Source of the DNA: Rhynchopus sp. YZ270_cl-10
Taxonomy: Eukaryota; Euglenozoa; Diplonemea; Diplonemida; Diplonemidae
Direction of reading: 5' to 3'
Assembly: GCA_964035575.1 (NCBI GenBank)
Contig: OZ037885.1
Location: 124,001 to 188,000 of the forward strand
DNA: 64,000 bases
Made by a program: the position numbers and the translations under genes. This document shows, piece after piece, positions 1 to 9,646 of this stretch. Below the pieces are notes generated by a model. The model saw only the letters and a program-made list of their open reading frames with translations, was not told where the DNA came from and did no database searches. Position 1 is the first letter of the stretch, and each line of letters begins with the position of its first letter.

Positions 1-250
1 AGACAATCCTACCCCTCGCATGCTTGAGAGAAAAAAAAAAAGCTAAAAAGGCGACTCTTAGCTTCTCGAGTTTAGCCACCTTTTAAAAAAAAAGTTGAGA
101 TCTATGCGCCTCTTCCCTCTTGTCTACGAACAAAGAGGGAAAGTGTTCGTACTCATCTCTTACAAAATTTGATTAGATAAACCTGCACATCATACACAAA
201 AATGAAAAAATAAAATAAAAGGGAGACGCCTTTCGGCACCGGCTATTTTA

Positions 251-1444
251 TCAAACCGGCGAATCCGCAGACACTAATCTGTTCTTCTGGTCTGACGTCA
301 GTGTTAAGAAGTTGATCCCAAGCGTTGTGAGCAGACTTTGGATAAGAATCGTTTTGTACACTGTTGTGTGTATGCAAAGCAGCGCGACACTGATCCACAC
401 CATCCCCGCTACCGGCAGCGCCATGCGCAGCACCTCGTTGCAGAAGAACGTCAGCACCAACACCAAGGGGAACGCAAGCACCGCGAAAAACCACGGAAAC
501 CTCACCTTACTCAGATGCGCCAATGTGATGTTCGTTCCTACGTGCCCAAAGATAAATCCATTCACCAAAATGTAACCTAAAGCCACATGGTTTGCGTCCA
601 ACGCATCGTCATTCCCAGACGCTGCCGACTCCTCTGTCCCTGAGGTATAAATCAACGCGCTGAACAGCAGAATCCACAACGGCACGCACTGCTTCAACGC
701 CTCCACGAGCGACGCTCTGCTCTTCTTCAGAAACGACGACACCGCCCACGTGTTCCACAGGACACACCCTGCACACAGGATAAGCCCCGCAAAACACATA
801 CATTCTCCCACCGTTCTCTCAAACGCAAGATTCGCTGTATACATTTCAGGCCCAAAGATTGCCCCAGCAAACATAATGAGGACCAACGAGAAGATGCCTT
901 CCATTGCACCATTTATCATTCCGAGATCCATAGAGCCAAGCCAGAATTGCTCCCAGGTTGCGAAGAAGAAGGGGAAGTAGACAAGGAAAGGGGTCAGAAT
1001 CGAGAGAGGGGTGGGTCCGAGTTGGAGCGCCGCGTTGAAGCAGATGGTGGCAGAGGTGGCGGCGTAGGCGTCAACGCCGTGGTCGAAGAGCTCGCCGAAG
1101 GCGCTGCTGGTTTTGGTTCTGCGTGCTTGCTTGCCGTCGAGGTTGTCAAGCCATTGGTAGGCCCAGATGGCTAGGCCGTTGTAGAAATAGACGCCCCGTG
1201 GTAGCGGCTCCTTCATATCCATGGAGTAGAAGAGCGTGACCACCGCCGCGCTGTTGACACTGAGAAACCCCATCAAGGTGATAAGATTCGGGCTAGTAAA
1301 GAGCGGCACCTTCTCAACCCACCATTCAAGCACCGGGCGGTACAGTCGGAGGAGAAGCGAGTTGTCGCTCCCGGCATAGGAGTACGCCCGCAGCTGCTGC
1401 TGCTGGTCCTCCGTGAGGTACGCGCTCTCGACGATGTCGCACAT
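251..1444 (-). CDS. Choline/ethanolamine phosphotransferase (CDP-alcohol phosphatidyltransferase)
   Basis: Integral membrane enzyme of the CEPT1/EPT1 family, which transfers phosphocholine or phosphoethanolamine from the CDP-alcohol to diacylglycerol in the last Kennedy-pathway step at the ER or Golgi. The family signature DG-x2-AR-x8-G-x3-D-x3-D is complete: DG at residues 103-104, AR at 107-108, G117, D121 and D125. N-terminal WWVEKVPLFTSPNLITLMG and multiple hydrophobic helices fit the family, as does the 397-residue length. The reading frame stays open 33 codons further upstream, but that stretch is lysine/asparagine and proline rich and looks like translated 5' leader; the ATG at 1444 follows a pyrimidine-rich stretch ending CTAG. 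Choline versus ethanolamine preference cannot be read. No intron seen. Confidence 0.9.
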   Translation of the reverse strand: MCDIVESAYLTEDQQQQLRAYSYAGSDNSLLLRLYRPVLEWWVEKVPLFTSPNLITLMGFLSVNSAAVVTLFYSMDMKEPLPRGVYFYNGLAIWAYQWLDNLDGKQARRTKTSSAFGELFDHGVDAYAATSATICFNAALQLGPTPLSILTPFLVYFPFFFATWEQFWLGSMDLGMINGAMEGIFSLVLIMFAGAIFGPEMYTANLAFERTVGECMCFAGLILCAGCVLWNTWAVSSFLKKSRASLVEALKQCVPLWILLFSALIYTSGTEESAASGNDDALDANHVALGYILVNGFIFGHVGTNITLAHLSKVRFPWFFAVLAFPLVLVLTFFCNEVLRMALPVAGMVWISVALLCIHTTVYKTILIQSLLTTLGINFLTLTSDQKNRLVSADSPV

Positions 1445-1833
1445 ACTAGTTGGGGGGAAGCCCAAGGGGGAGCGGGGGCTGAGACGGGTTATTTTGCTAT
1501 TTTTTTTGTTTTTGTTTTTGTTTCTCTTTTGTGCGTCTCCCAAAAGGTGTTTCTATGTGGTATGTGTGTTGGGGGGAAAAGAGCAGAAATAGTCTGGGTA
1601 AAGGTGGTAAAAGGGGAATGTTTTTTTTTTTCTTCGTTCATCGCAAAAGCTACGACGTTATTTGAGACGAAAATGAGAGATGTGAACCGAATACTTTCCG
1701 CCACCTCCAAAAAAAAAAAAAATCTAAAAAAAAAAATCAAGAAACCCCACCCCCTCCCACCCACCACCAATCTCATCCCCCTCAAGAGCGAGCTGCGGTG
1801 TTCTTCTTTGTCCATTCCGTTTTTCCCCCCCTC

Positions 1834-3075
1834 TTACCTCCTCCTCCTCTTCTCCGACTCCCTTATCACCTGCGTGCATTCGTCCACTACCTTCTTCAAC
1901 GGTGCGTACACACCTACCAGACTCTCTCTCAAACCACGCTGCAATGCTGTAGAATGCATTTTGACAAGATGCGGCTCCATTGATTTGAGCAGCGAAAGCA
2001 CCACCAAAAGCTTGACCCTTTCTACAGGACAGCTTCGTGGGGTTTCCTTTAGAGCTGACAGCGCTGCGGAAAAGAGAGACACCAGTTGATCCCCCCCTCT
2101 TGGCCTGGACTTAAAGGAGGCACACCCTTCAAAATACTCCCACAACGCGCAATGCCAGAGGAGGGCAAGGGGTTTGCGTTTGTCGTGCACCTTTTCAAGC
2201 AAAAATGGCATGTTTTTGACGTGTTTGAAAAGCGCTGGAGAATCTACGCCACAGAGATGATTGGAGAGCACGATCTGACCAATATAGAGTGCATTGTTTT
2301 CACCTGGTTTTGCGGCCAATGGAGCTGTGTTGTCAAGCAGGGCGCAAAGACTGCGTATTTGTTGAATTATTTGAGGGGTTTCGACGACCCCAATCAGGTG
2401 TCGCAGGGTTTTGGCGAGAAGACGCATTTCATCAAAAAATTGAAGTTGTTTTGCAAGCACTCCACTCTCCAACGCTCTGTGAATAAACCGTAGAACCGAC
2501 ACCGGGGTGTGCTTAGCATGCAACGTCGCAGCTACGCTGTACAATAGATGAAGCAATTCTGAGGGAACCGGAGCTGTGTCAACATGCTGTGCTGCTATCA
2601 GCTTCAGTGCGGCGGATCGTAACGACACAACAAGCACAGATGAGTCCGCATTCGAGCGAAGCAACGCAACAGCTGAACGCAAATCATTCGGCAGGTCCAA
2701 CGCACGAAGCGACAGTACCGTCTTTTCATACACACATTCCGCGGAGAGGCCGGTACCTATCAACGCCAGGTCTGATGAAGACAGCGCACGATGCTGCAAA
2801 ATGTTCTGCGCAACGTGCCGAAAATAGTTTTCGAGTGCTGGGGTGATTCGTCCTTGAATCCTTCGTTGTGCTACGGCTACGCACGACAACGCGGAGAGGC
2901 TCTCCCTGTTGAGTGTGTGTTGCGGTGAGAGTGCGAGGCTTGCCACAGAAGCGGCAATGGTGTGGATCTCTTGTGTAACGTGGTCGGCAGAAGGGCGTAA
3001 GGGGCGGTGCCTTTGTCGTGCAAGACCTGCTGCACGCTTTGCATGCGCAGCAAGCTTTGCGTGTAAGTACGACAT
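1834..3075 (-). CDS. Unidentified helical protein, possibly mitochondrial
   Basis: 413 residues, uninterrupted. I do not recognise the family. The N-terminus (MSYLHAKLAAHAKRAAGLAR) is basic and amphipathic with no acidic residue in the first 30 positions, which resembles a mitochondrial presequence. The remainder is almost all predicted helix with loosely repeating units such as SALSCVAVAQRRIQG and SSDLALIGTGLS, a pattern reminiscent of organellar RNA-binding helical-repeat proteins (RAP/FASTK-like), but no RAP domain is visible. The C-terminus is very basic (ESEKRRRR). It ends about 390 bp upstream of the phosphotransferase start on the same strand. A pyrimidine tract followed by TTTTTAG lies about 17 nt before the ATG and could be a splice acceptor. 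Confidence 0.7.
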   Translation of the reverse strand: MSYLHAKLAAHAKRAAGLARQRHRPLRPSADHVTQEIHTIAASVASLALSPQHTLNRESLSALSCVAVAQRRIQGRITPALENYFRHVAQNILQHRALSSSDLALIGTGLSAECVYEKTVLSLRALDLPNDLRSAVALLRSNADSSVLVVSLRSAALKLIAAQHVDTAPVPSELLHLLYSVAATLHAKHTPVSVLRFIHRALESGVLAKQLQFFDEMRLLAKTLRHLIGVVETPQIIQQIRSLCALLDNTAPLAAKPGENNALYIGQIVLSNHLCGVDSPALFKHVKNMPFLLEKVHDKRKPLALLWHCALWEYFEGCASFKSRPRGGDQLVSLFSAALSALKETPRSCPVERVKLLVVLSLLKSMEPHLVKMHSTALQRGLRESLVGVYAPLKKVVDECTQVIRESEKRRRR

Positions 3076-3079
3076 TTCG

Positions 3080-5240
3080 CTATATTTTTGCTAAAAATAC
3101 CATAAATAACAAAAAAAAAAGGGGGGGGAAATGCCTGTGTGGGGTTTGGAAGGTGAAATTGTTTGATTATAGACAGATAGTAGACCACGATAAATAAGAG
3201 CCAAATTCTCTTTAAAAGTTTCTGGTGCTCCGGGAGGGGTCGGTATTGACAGGTCGCTGACAGGTGCGTTGACCGACTTCCGAAAGCATCAGTTTCATCA
3301 ATATTTTTACCAAACACACAAAAGTTGTGTGTGCGGATATGATGGGGTCGCAGTACCCGTTGGGGGGAGCTGAAAATTTTTTGCAGAAGTGTTTTCTGAG
3401 AAGGATGATGCGACAGACGAAGGCGGTGACCGCAATTCTGGCACATCGTGAAACGGCCGGAGGACGCCGGTACCTGCAACATGACGGCACACCTCTCAGC
3501 AGCACCTTCCGGAGGTTGAAGGAGCTCAGTGGTGACCGAGTGAAACCCATCAGCAAAGCAGTCGCAACCCCGGAGGGCGGGAATCTTGTGAATTCGAGTT
3601 TAGGTTTAAGAATGAGCTTATCATATGCCACTGTACTGGTGGGGACGCTCAACGTCTTCGCAACAGTTTTGGGTTCGAGGGAGTCGGTGCATCGTCTCTC
3701 GCAGGTCCCTGCTGGAGCGGGGCAGCGCTTCGCCGGAGATCAGGATGCAGGACGGGGAAGGAGCCGGGCCCGAGGGGGCGCAGCGGACGGTGGATGCGGC
3801 TGTGCAGGCCGCTCTGCAGGCGCAACGCGAGGGGCAGGAGGCAGCGGTGCAGGCCGCTGTGCAGGTGCGAGCCTGAGCGGTATCTCGCTGATCCGGCTGG
3901 TGGGTACCCTAGCGGCGGTGACCGTGACCCTCGGGGGGGCGGAGTCGAAGCAACACCTCAGCGCCAGTCCGTAGGGGCCGCGGGGGGGGACCGATCCCTT
4001 ACTGCCGTCGATGGACACTGATGAGGCGTTGCAGCTCACAAAAAGTAGACAAAAAAATGCTTTTTGGCTTTGGCGACAAAAAAAAAAAAACACACATAAA
4101 ATCAGAGCAAAACAGTCAACCACCCCTACTTTTTTTTTATTACAAAAAAGCAGGGCGTTCGCTATCGCCATCGTTTTTTCCTGATCGTGGCGAAATGCCA
4201 AAAAACCCGAAATTTTTGGTTTTTTACTAGTGCTTAAAATAGGTCAAAAAAAATTTCCCGCCGGAGAGAAGCTAGTTCGTGGGGGTGAATCCCTGGTACT
4301 GAGTGGTCAAAAAAATTTTGCGATTTGCGCGTGATCCCTTCCCCAGCACAAGTGCTATTACAGCTGAACTTTCCTGATACTAAAACCAGCAAAACGATGG
4401 AGAATTTCATCAATCCCCCCTCACTGAGGGTCTCTTTGTGCTGTTTAATCAAACAGATGTACAAGAGAGAGGCATCTGTCATATGAGACTTCATCCTTAT
4501 TTTGACTATTTTCAATAAACTAAAACGTCTCTCTGCCGTTGAAGGTAGAGTTGACACGAGTAGTGACACCTTCTATACCAGGGGGTACTGGACACCTTCA
4601 GCAGACTGCAGGATTGAGGAGCGAGCAGGAGTGCTGGGGAAACTTCCTTTCACGGCAGGCGGGTTTGCGGATGATTTTGAGTACAGTGGACACCCCCTCT
4701 GCGACCCCCCCTCCGGGGGGGTCGACAGGGTGGTGGGGAGAAATCTCTCTCTCTCTTTTTTTTTTTTTTTTTTTCCCCCTTTTTTTTATTTATTTATTTA
4801 TTTATACAGGGTTTCGCCCCGGTGGGGCGAAGCCCTGGGGCGAAATAAAATGTCATTTTTTCAGGAAAAGATTTTTTTAACGAAAAAAAATATTTTTCGC
4901 CCCGGGGCGAACGCCCTGCAAAAAAGCCGCCCACTGAGCAACCCTTTTTAGCAAAACATTCTAAACACAACTCCTCTTCCACCTCCCCCCTTGTCTAATA
5001 TACGATAATTTTTTTACACGGGGGTTTCCACATAATCGTGTATACGATAATATACGAGTCGTATGCGATAATCTTTGGCTCAGATCCCGAATACGATAAT
5101 ACGACTCGTGTGCACACTATGCCTAGATGACGCACCTCTCTCTTTAGTAAAGACTAAAACACACGAGGTGTAGAATTTTACGGCGTCCACGCACTACTCA
5201 TAACTACCACCACCACCACCACCTCCACCACCACCCTCCC
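3080..5240. other. Intergenic region without a supported gene
   Basis: Open frames on both strands at 3.2-4.2 kb overlap one another and show no recognisable domain. 3650-4010 is GC-rich and gives an alanine/glutamine repeat peptide on the plus strand. At about 4740-4805 there are T and TTTA runs. Between about 4995 and 5100 the motif ATACGATAAT or a one-base variant occurs several times, which could be a protein-binding cluster or debris of a palindromic element. An ACC microsatellite runs at 5205-5235 just past the next gene. Confidence 0.5.
4808..4919. repeat. GC-rich inverted repeat with CAGGG ends
   Basis: Left end CAGGGTTTCGCCCCGG is itself part of a 31-bp near-palindrome. The right end, read in reverse complement, is CAGGGCGTTCGCCCCGG. 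The outer arms therefore form terminal inverted repeats with CAGGG tips like the two hAT-like elements elsewhere in this window, but the flanks (TATTTATA and CAAAAAAG) do not match, so no target duplication supports an insertion. Confidence 0.45.
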
Positions 5241-5244
5241 AACA

Positions 5245-6042
5245 CTACAACTTGGCACCTTCACCCAACGTCTCCGGCAGACTGCCAGAGATCATCTCAG
5301 GATGCAGTTCGACCACAGTCCCTGTCGTCATGCAGGCGGCGTCGCTCAGAAGGAAGGCCACATACGATGCACATTCATGTGGACGCAGCAGCCGTCCCAT
5401 GGGTGCTCCACCATCGGCCTTTGAGACCCAGCCACTGGGCGCACCAAGCGAACGCTGCAGCGCAATCTCCCCGTCGGTGGGCATCCACCCCGGGAGAATG
5501 CAGTTCACCCGCACCCTGTGTACACGCAGCTCCTTCGCGTTGTTCTTGGTTTGCACCACTAGGCCGCCCTTCAATGATGCGTATGCCATGCTGAACGGGG
5601 CGCCACAATGCGCCTGAACGGAGCCTATGTTGATGACACATCCACCGGTCAACTTCTTCGATAGACGAGATTTGACGAAATCCTGGGTAAGTACAAAAGG
5701 GGCAAGGAGGTTGATCTTGAAGATGCGTGTGTAGAGATCTGTTGTGGTTGTGAAGAGGTTGGCCCGAGGGTTGTACGCAGCAGAGTTGACGAGGCTGTCC
5801 AGGTGGCCTAGCGCAGCGACAGCCTGCTTGATCAGCTCGCGACAGTCAGCCTCCTTCTCCAGGTCTGCAGCGATGAACGTTGTGTCCAAGCTCTTTGCCA
5901 CTTCCCGCCCCAACGGAGCCTCCGCAGGCAGCCCGGTGATCACCACCCGAGCACCCTGTGCATGGCACTCCCTCGCGATGCTCTCCCCAAGCCCCTGGCA
6001 GCTGCCAGTTATCAACACATTTTTCCCCTTTAAGTTCGTCAT
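5245..6042 (-). CDS. Short-chain dehydrogenase/reductase, possible peroxisomal (AKL end)
   Basis: Classical SDR of 265 residues. The N-terminal Rossmann motif TGSCQGLG (12-19) binds NAD(P); SAAY replaces the usual NNAG; the catalytic serine is in INIGSVQAHCG, and YASLK supplies the Tyr-x-x-x-Lys pair. The substrate cannot be inferred. The last three residues are AKL, an accepted PTS1 variant, suggesting import into peroxisomes or glycosomes. The ATG lies about 16 nt after CCTTCCCTCTCCACAG, a strong splice-acceptor sequence; with no upstream exon visible, this is most simply a spliced-leader acceptor. A LINE fragment begins just upstream of that tract. Confidence 0.88.
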   Translation of the reverse strand: MTNLKGKNVLITGSCQGLGESIARECHAQGARVVITGLPAEAPLGREVAKSLDTTFIAADLEKEADCRELIKQAVAALGHLDSLVNSAAYNPRANLFTTTTDLYTRIFKINLLAPFVLTQDFVKSRLSKKLTGGCVINIGSVQAHCGAPFSMAYASLKGGLVVQTKNNAKELRVHRVRVNCILPGWMPTDGEIALQRSLGAPSGWVSKADGGAPMGRLLRPHECASYVAFLLSDAACMTTGTVVELHPEMISGSLPETLGEGAKL

Positions 6043-6057
6043 TTGAATGTTGTGTAA

Positions 6058-6085
6058 CTGTGGAGAGGGAAGGGGGGAAGGGGGG
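6058..6085 (-). promoter_or_regulatory. Presumed trans-splice acceptor of the SDR gene
   Basis: Minus-strand pyrimidine tract ending CTCTCCACAG, with AG at 6059-6058, 16 nt before the ATG. Equivalent tract-AG arrangements precede most other host genes here. Confidence 0.55.
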
Positions 6086-6100
6086 TGAAAGGAAAGGAGG

Positions 6101-6690
6101 GTTCAAACAGGCCACACAGAACCTCCACCCCAAGCAGACAGGGTTCAGACGTTTCCGTTCCCGCCGTAGACAACTTAGCCTGCAACACACAGCTGGCTAA
6201 GGACTCCGCAGCGAAGCAAGAAGTCTATAACCATCGCCCCGTCATCCTGACGTTGGACCTCGACAAGGTCAAACGGGGAAAATTCTGGAAAGACTCCACA
6301 AGCACCAAGTACCTGGACGCTACATCAGATGGCTCACGGATTACCTCAAAACACAGAACAGCAACGGCAACGGTAAAGGGTACGTGAAACAAGGAATACG
6401 AGATGCGAGGAGGCGCACCCCAGGGCACGGTACTCTCGCCATTGCTTTTGAACCTGGTGATGACGGAGGTGGCAGAGATCCTGGAACGACGGCCCACTTC
6501 TGCATCTTCGCTGACGACCTGGCCGTCATGTGTACGGAGCGCACACTAGAGGAAGCAACAGCGGCGATACAGAAGGTCCTTACACTGCTAGAGGAACATC
6601 CCCTCAAACTTTGATTCACGATATCCCGCAAGACAACCTTCGTCATGCCAGAGGACATAGCCCAAGGGCTTTGTAGCTACCACCATGCAC
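6101..6690 (+). mobile_element. Non-LTR retrotransposon (LINE) reverse transcriptase fragment, broken
   Basis: Plus-strand remains of a LINE reverse transcriptase spread over three frames. In order: HPKQTGFRRFRS followed by a frame change to DNLACNTQLAKD; VILTLDLDKV (motif A region, usually DxxKAFD); RGGAPQGTVLSPLLLNL (motif B, GxPQGxxxSPLLxN); FADDLAVMCTERTLEEA (motif C, FADD); SRKTTFVM (motif D region). At least three frame changes and one stop separate these blocks, and endonuclease and 5' parts are absent, so it is a dead 5'-truncated copy. It is one of only two protein-coding remnants on the plus strand. Sequence to about 6911, including an R2 repeat and an A-rich end, may be its 3' tail. 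Confidence 0.85.
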
Positions 6691-6852
6691 ACCCCGTCCC
6701 CCCACCCCAGTCCAGCCACCCTGGAAAAAAAAAAGCTCCAAAAAATAGGGTGAGTTTGGGGGTCGTTTGGGGGTGGTTTGAAGGGGAAAATGAAGTTTAT
6801 TTTGTTGCGTTTTTTTCCTAATATAGGGGTCGTCTTGAGAAGGGGGGGGTAA

Positions 6853-6911
6853 GATAGTGGAGTGCATCCTCGGGTTGTCTACATTAATACAACCAAGGTT
6901 TTCAAAAAAAG
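6853..6911 (+). repeat. R2 short repeat, plus orientation
   Basis: Matches the R2 family read as TAGTGGAGTTCATCCTCGGG, then TGTCTACACTAATACAACC, then AAGTTTTCAAA plus an A-rich tail. Other copies lie on the minus strand at 8457-8508, 42194-42245, 44482-44515, 57920-57978 and 58939-59009. The A-rich end suggests retroposition. This copy lies downstream of the LINE fragment in the same orientation. Confidence 0.6.
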
Positions 6912-7330
6912 AGAAAAAATAGTACAGTTTTTTCGTTGCTCAATTACCCTGTTGGAGGGAGGGGGGACGACCGTTTTTCTTTCTCCTTTAAAGCTCCGTG
7001 GATATAACAAATAAAAGTTGAAAAAAGAGTGAATATGCCCCCTCACAATCGTTTTCTAAAATATAAAATTCGAGTAGCAAAAAAAACTATTCCACACACA
7101 CATCCCGGAAAACCCCCGCTCCACCTTTTGGAGTTAGATATATGGCAACAAGGTGGGTTGTGTCTGGGTCTCCGAACCAACTAAAAAGAAAACAAAGTCT
7201 AAATGAACACAAGCCTCTAAAGGGAAGCAGGCATCCCTCACTAACACCACATACTACCACGGCACTTCTCTCATGAAGAAGTGCATCATCTGGTCCATCA
7301 TTTCACACAACACACACAGTAGCTCTTTCA
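6912..7330. other. Intergenic, no gene seen
   Basis: Simple-sequence and A/T-rich DNA on the 3' side of the thioredoxin gene. No domain, RNA gene or clear repeat recognised. Confidence 0.5.
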
Positions 7331-7999
7331 TCACAGCGCCACCTGTCTCACCTGCGCTCTGTGCAACCCTGCCGCTTTAACTGTCGCACGCCCATCCAAG
7401 AGAGGCTTTTGCTGCGGGAAACCACACACCAGATGGAAACTGCTGACGTTCGTTGCTGCCTTCACATGACCGTACAGAGCCTCCACGGTAGTCCCCCCTG
7501 GGATACTGAGCCTCTCCGCCTTGCCGGCAGTTGTTGTGAGCTGCAGGGTTACACAGTCTGTACTGCCTGCTGCCATCTGGGGCACCAACCTGGCGGTGCA
7601 GGACGCAGAGACGTCACCACCTCCTCCTCCCCCTCCCCCTTCGCTCTTCAACGACCGTCCCTGCCCCACAAAGCGTTCTGCAGGAAGCGAGGCGACCAGC
7701 TGCCTCAACGGCGCTTCAGACGCTCCAGAGATCTGCGAGACAACGCGGTGCGCGGGGTCGAGCCCCACGAAGGTGGGCATCGATTTGATCTGGTACTGCG
7801 CTGCTGTCTCCGTGCAGGTGTCGACATTGACCTTGAGGAAGACGATGTTGGGGTTGGCAGTCGCGAGGCTGTCTACGGTGGGGCTGATTGCCTTGCAAGG
7901 TCCACACCAATCAGCGTAGAAATCAAGAAGAACAGATTTTCCAGCAGCACTGCGCAGTGCAGAGGCGAAGGCGCTGTCGCTGTTGATCTTCTGGCACAT
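7331..7999 (-). CDS. Thioredoxin-UBX domain fusion protein
   Basis: 222 residues. Residues 5-105 are a canonical thioredoxin fold with the redox site WCGPC (Cys32 and Cys35) and the cis-proline SMPTF. A short tether with an eight-glycine run follows at about 124-131. Residues about 145-222 look like a UBX domain: LQLTTTAGKAERLSIPGG, then GFPQQKPLLD and TVKAAGLHRAQVRQVAL, matching the UBX pattern FPR-K-L-D-T-AGL with FPQ replacing FPR. UBX domains bind the N-domain of p97/Cdc48, so a redox activity delivered to Cdc48 complexes is a reasonable inference. The first residues of the longer open frame are leader sequence; a CTTCCTCACAG acceptor lies about 30 nt before the chosen ATG. Confidence 0.82.
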   Translation of the reverse strand: MCQKINSDSAFASALRSAAGKSVLLDFYADWCGPCKAISPTVDSLATANPNIVFLKVNVDTCTETAAQYQIKSMPTFVGLDPAHRVVSQISGASEAPLRQLVASLPAERFVGQGRSLKSEGGGGGGGGDVSASCTARLVPQMAAGSTDCVTLQLTTTAGKAERLSIPGGTTVEALYGHVKAATNVSSFHLVCGFPQQKPLLDGRATVKAAGLHRAQVRQVAL

Positions 8000-8028
8000 A
8001 GTGTTGGGGGTATGAGGGGGTTGCAATT

Positions 8029-8060
8029 CTGTGAGGAAGAGGGTGGATTTAAAAAAAAAA
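8029..8060 (-). promoter_or_regulatory. Presumed trans-splice acceptor of the thioredoxin-UBX gene
   Basis: Minus-strand T run, then CCACCCTCTTCCTCACAG with AG at 8030-8029, 30 nt before the ATG. It directly follows the 3' end of an R1 repeat. Confidence 0.55.
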
Positions 8061-8068
8061 AAGGTAGA

Positions 8069-8134
8069 GTTGAAATACAAAAAATACACCCCCAACCAAT
8101 GCAGTCCTCACATCCATTTTCGTTTACATCTGAT
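8069..8134 (-). repeat. R1 short repeat upstream of the thioredoxin-UBX acceptor
   Basis: Read on the minus strand: ACGAAAATGGATGTGAGGAC, GGTTGGGGGTG, then TTTGTATTTCAACTCTACC and a T run. It ends about 40 nt before the presumed acceptor AG. Shorter in the middle than other R1 copies. Confidence 0.7.
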
Positions 8135-9080
8135 GTATGTGCTACTCCCGCTTCCACTCAGCCAGATGAAAGGGGATCATTGCAAACACAGGGCGAATCC
8201 TGTGTGATGTAGGGTCCGGTTGGGGGGGAAAAAGGGAGAGAGAAGCCTCCTCAGGGGGAAGGGGGGGGTGAAGGAAAAAGCCCACCCCGTACAGGTGATG
8301 TTAGTCAGATGCAAAAAAAGGGTTGACGGAAGGGTGATATGCTTTTTTTAAAAGATACAACAGCTCCCCCTTATTTTCATTTTTTTTGTGGTACCCCCCC
8401 ACACACACACACACCCCTCTTTCTTATCTTAGAGTAGAAGTTTGCTTTTTTCTTTTTTGAAAACTTGGTTGTAATAGTGTAGACACCCGAGGATGAACTC
8501 CATTATATTTTTTTTGGTTATTTTTTGTTGTGTCGACAATCACTTCACTCCAAGTTACTTTTTTTGTGTGATTTTTTTTTATAGAAAATTTCAAAAAGCC
8601 CCCTGATTTTGACCCATATTTGCCGGTGTTTACCGGTGTTAAACGGCTGGCAAACAGCGGCAAACATGGTTCAAAATCAGGTGGAAAAGTAGAATTTGTT
8701 TTTTTTTGGAAGCTTTCTCGCGGAAGAGATTTGCTTTTTTAAAAAAATTTTATTTGGAACCTAGCATTTTTGTGTAGACATCCTAATCCACTATCACTTC
8801 TTTGTTTTATTTGAACAATAGTTGGAGCAGTGTAGCCACAGTTGTGCAATCACCACTTTTTTGAATAATTGATAACGGGCAGACACCTCGCTTTTTCCGT
8901 GTGAACCCCATGCAGTTTTTGAGCCAACAATCGCCTAAGCACACATCCGTCTCGGGTGGACTTAATGTTGGCTGAAGCATTTGCACTTCAAAAGGTATAG
9001 ACACAGCGTCCCCAACCCTCACGCGACTTTTATGTTCTCCCCTCCTTACCATTGCTCTTTGAGGAAAAAAATCAAGTAGA

Positions 9081-9160
9081 GTTGAAATACAAAGCCCTCT
9101 TCGTGAACAGTGTACCTTGGGTATGACGGGTGGACACCCTACATTTTCGTGGTTTACATC
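9081..9160 (-). repeat. R1 short repeat
   Basis: Full-length R1 copy in minus orientation: ATGTAAACCACGAAAATG, GGGTGTCCACCCGTCATACC, CAAGGTACACTGTTCACGAA, GAGGGCTTTGTATTTCAAC. No gene start lies immediately downstream. Confidence 0.7.
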
Positions 9161-9590
9161 AATAAAAAATCTCCAGTTCTTAATTTTTTGTCCCCAAAAA
9201 ATAAAAATACACCCCCCCCTTCCCCACCCCCATTTTAGTTCGATTCGACAATTGCTTTCCCCCATCCCCCATTACCATCCCCACTCATAGGGGTATGCAT
9301 TCACCCTGTCCCTATGCTGTTTAAGGGCAAAAAAGTAAGTCATTTTGCACTCTCTCTCTCTCTCTCTCTCTCCCTCCCTCTTTCTCTAATGCTGTCTTTG
9401 ACATTGTTTGCCATGTCAAACACGTTAGGCGGGAGTTGCAGGGGAAAACTGCAGGGCAAAAAAAAAGAAAAAGAAGAATATGTAAGATGAATGTGTCGCT
9501 CGCTTTGTCACACCATCAGAAGAAGAGAAAAATTGTTGTGTGCGTGGGGGGAGGAACGTCGCTGTCGCGCGACATAAACACTTCAAAAGA

Positions 9591-9646
9591 GAAGTTGAAA
9601 AGGCGTGCAAAACGCCTCACCGTTCATCGGCGGACGCAGTGTGCTA
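9591..9646 (-). repeat. C-family short repeat
   Basis: Minus-strand reading ACTGCGTCCGCCGATGAACG, GTGAGGCGTTTTGCACG, CTTTTCAACTTCTCTTTT. Same orientation as the other C copies at 37300, 42381, 47282 and 57376. Confidence 0.6.

Noticed and set aside
3327-3974. 215-codon plus-strand frame and overlapping minus-strand frames
   Set aside because: Overlapping frames on both strands in GC-rich DNA, no domain; the second half is low-complexity alanine/glycine/arginine.
4808-4919. hAT-like insertion
   Set aside because: CAGGG tips are present but the flanking 8 bases do not match, so I list it only as an inverted repeat.
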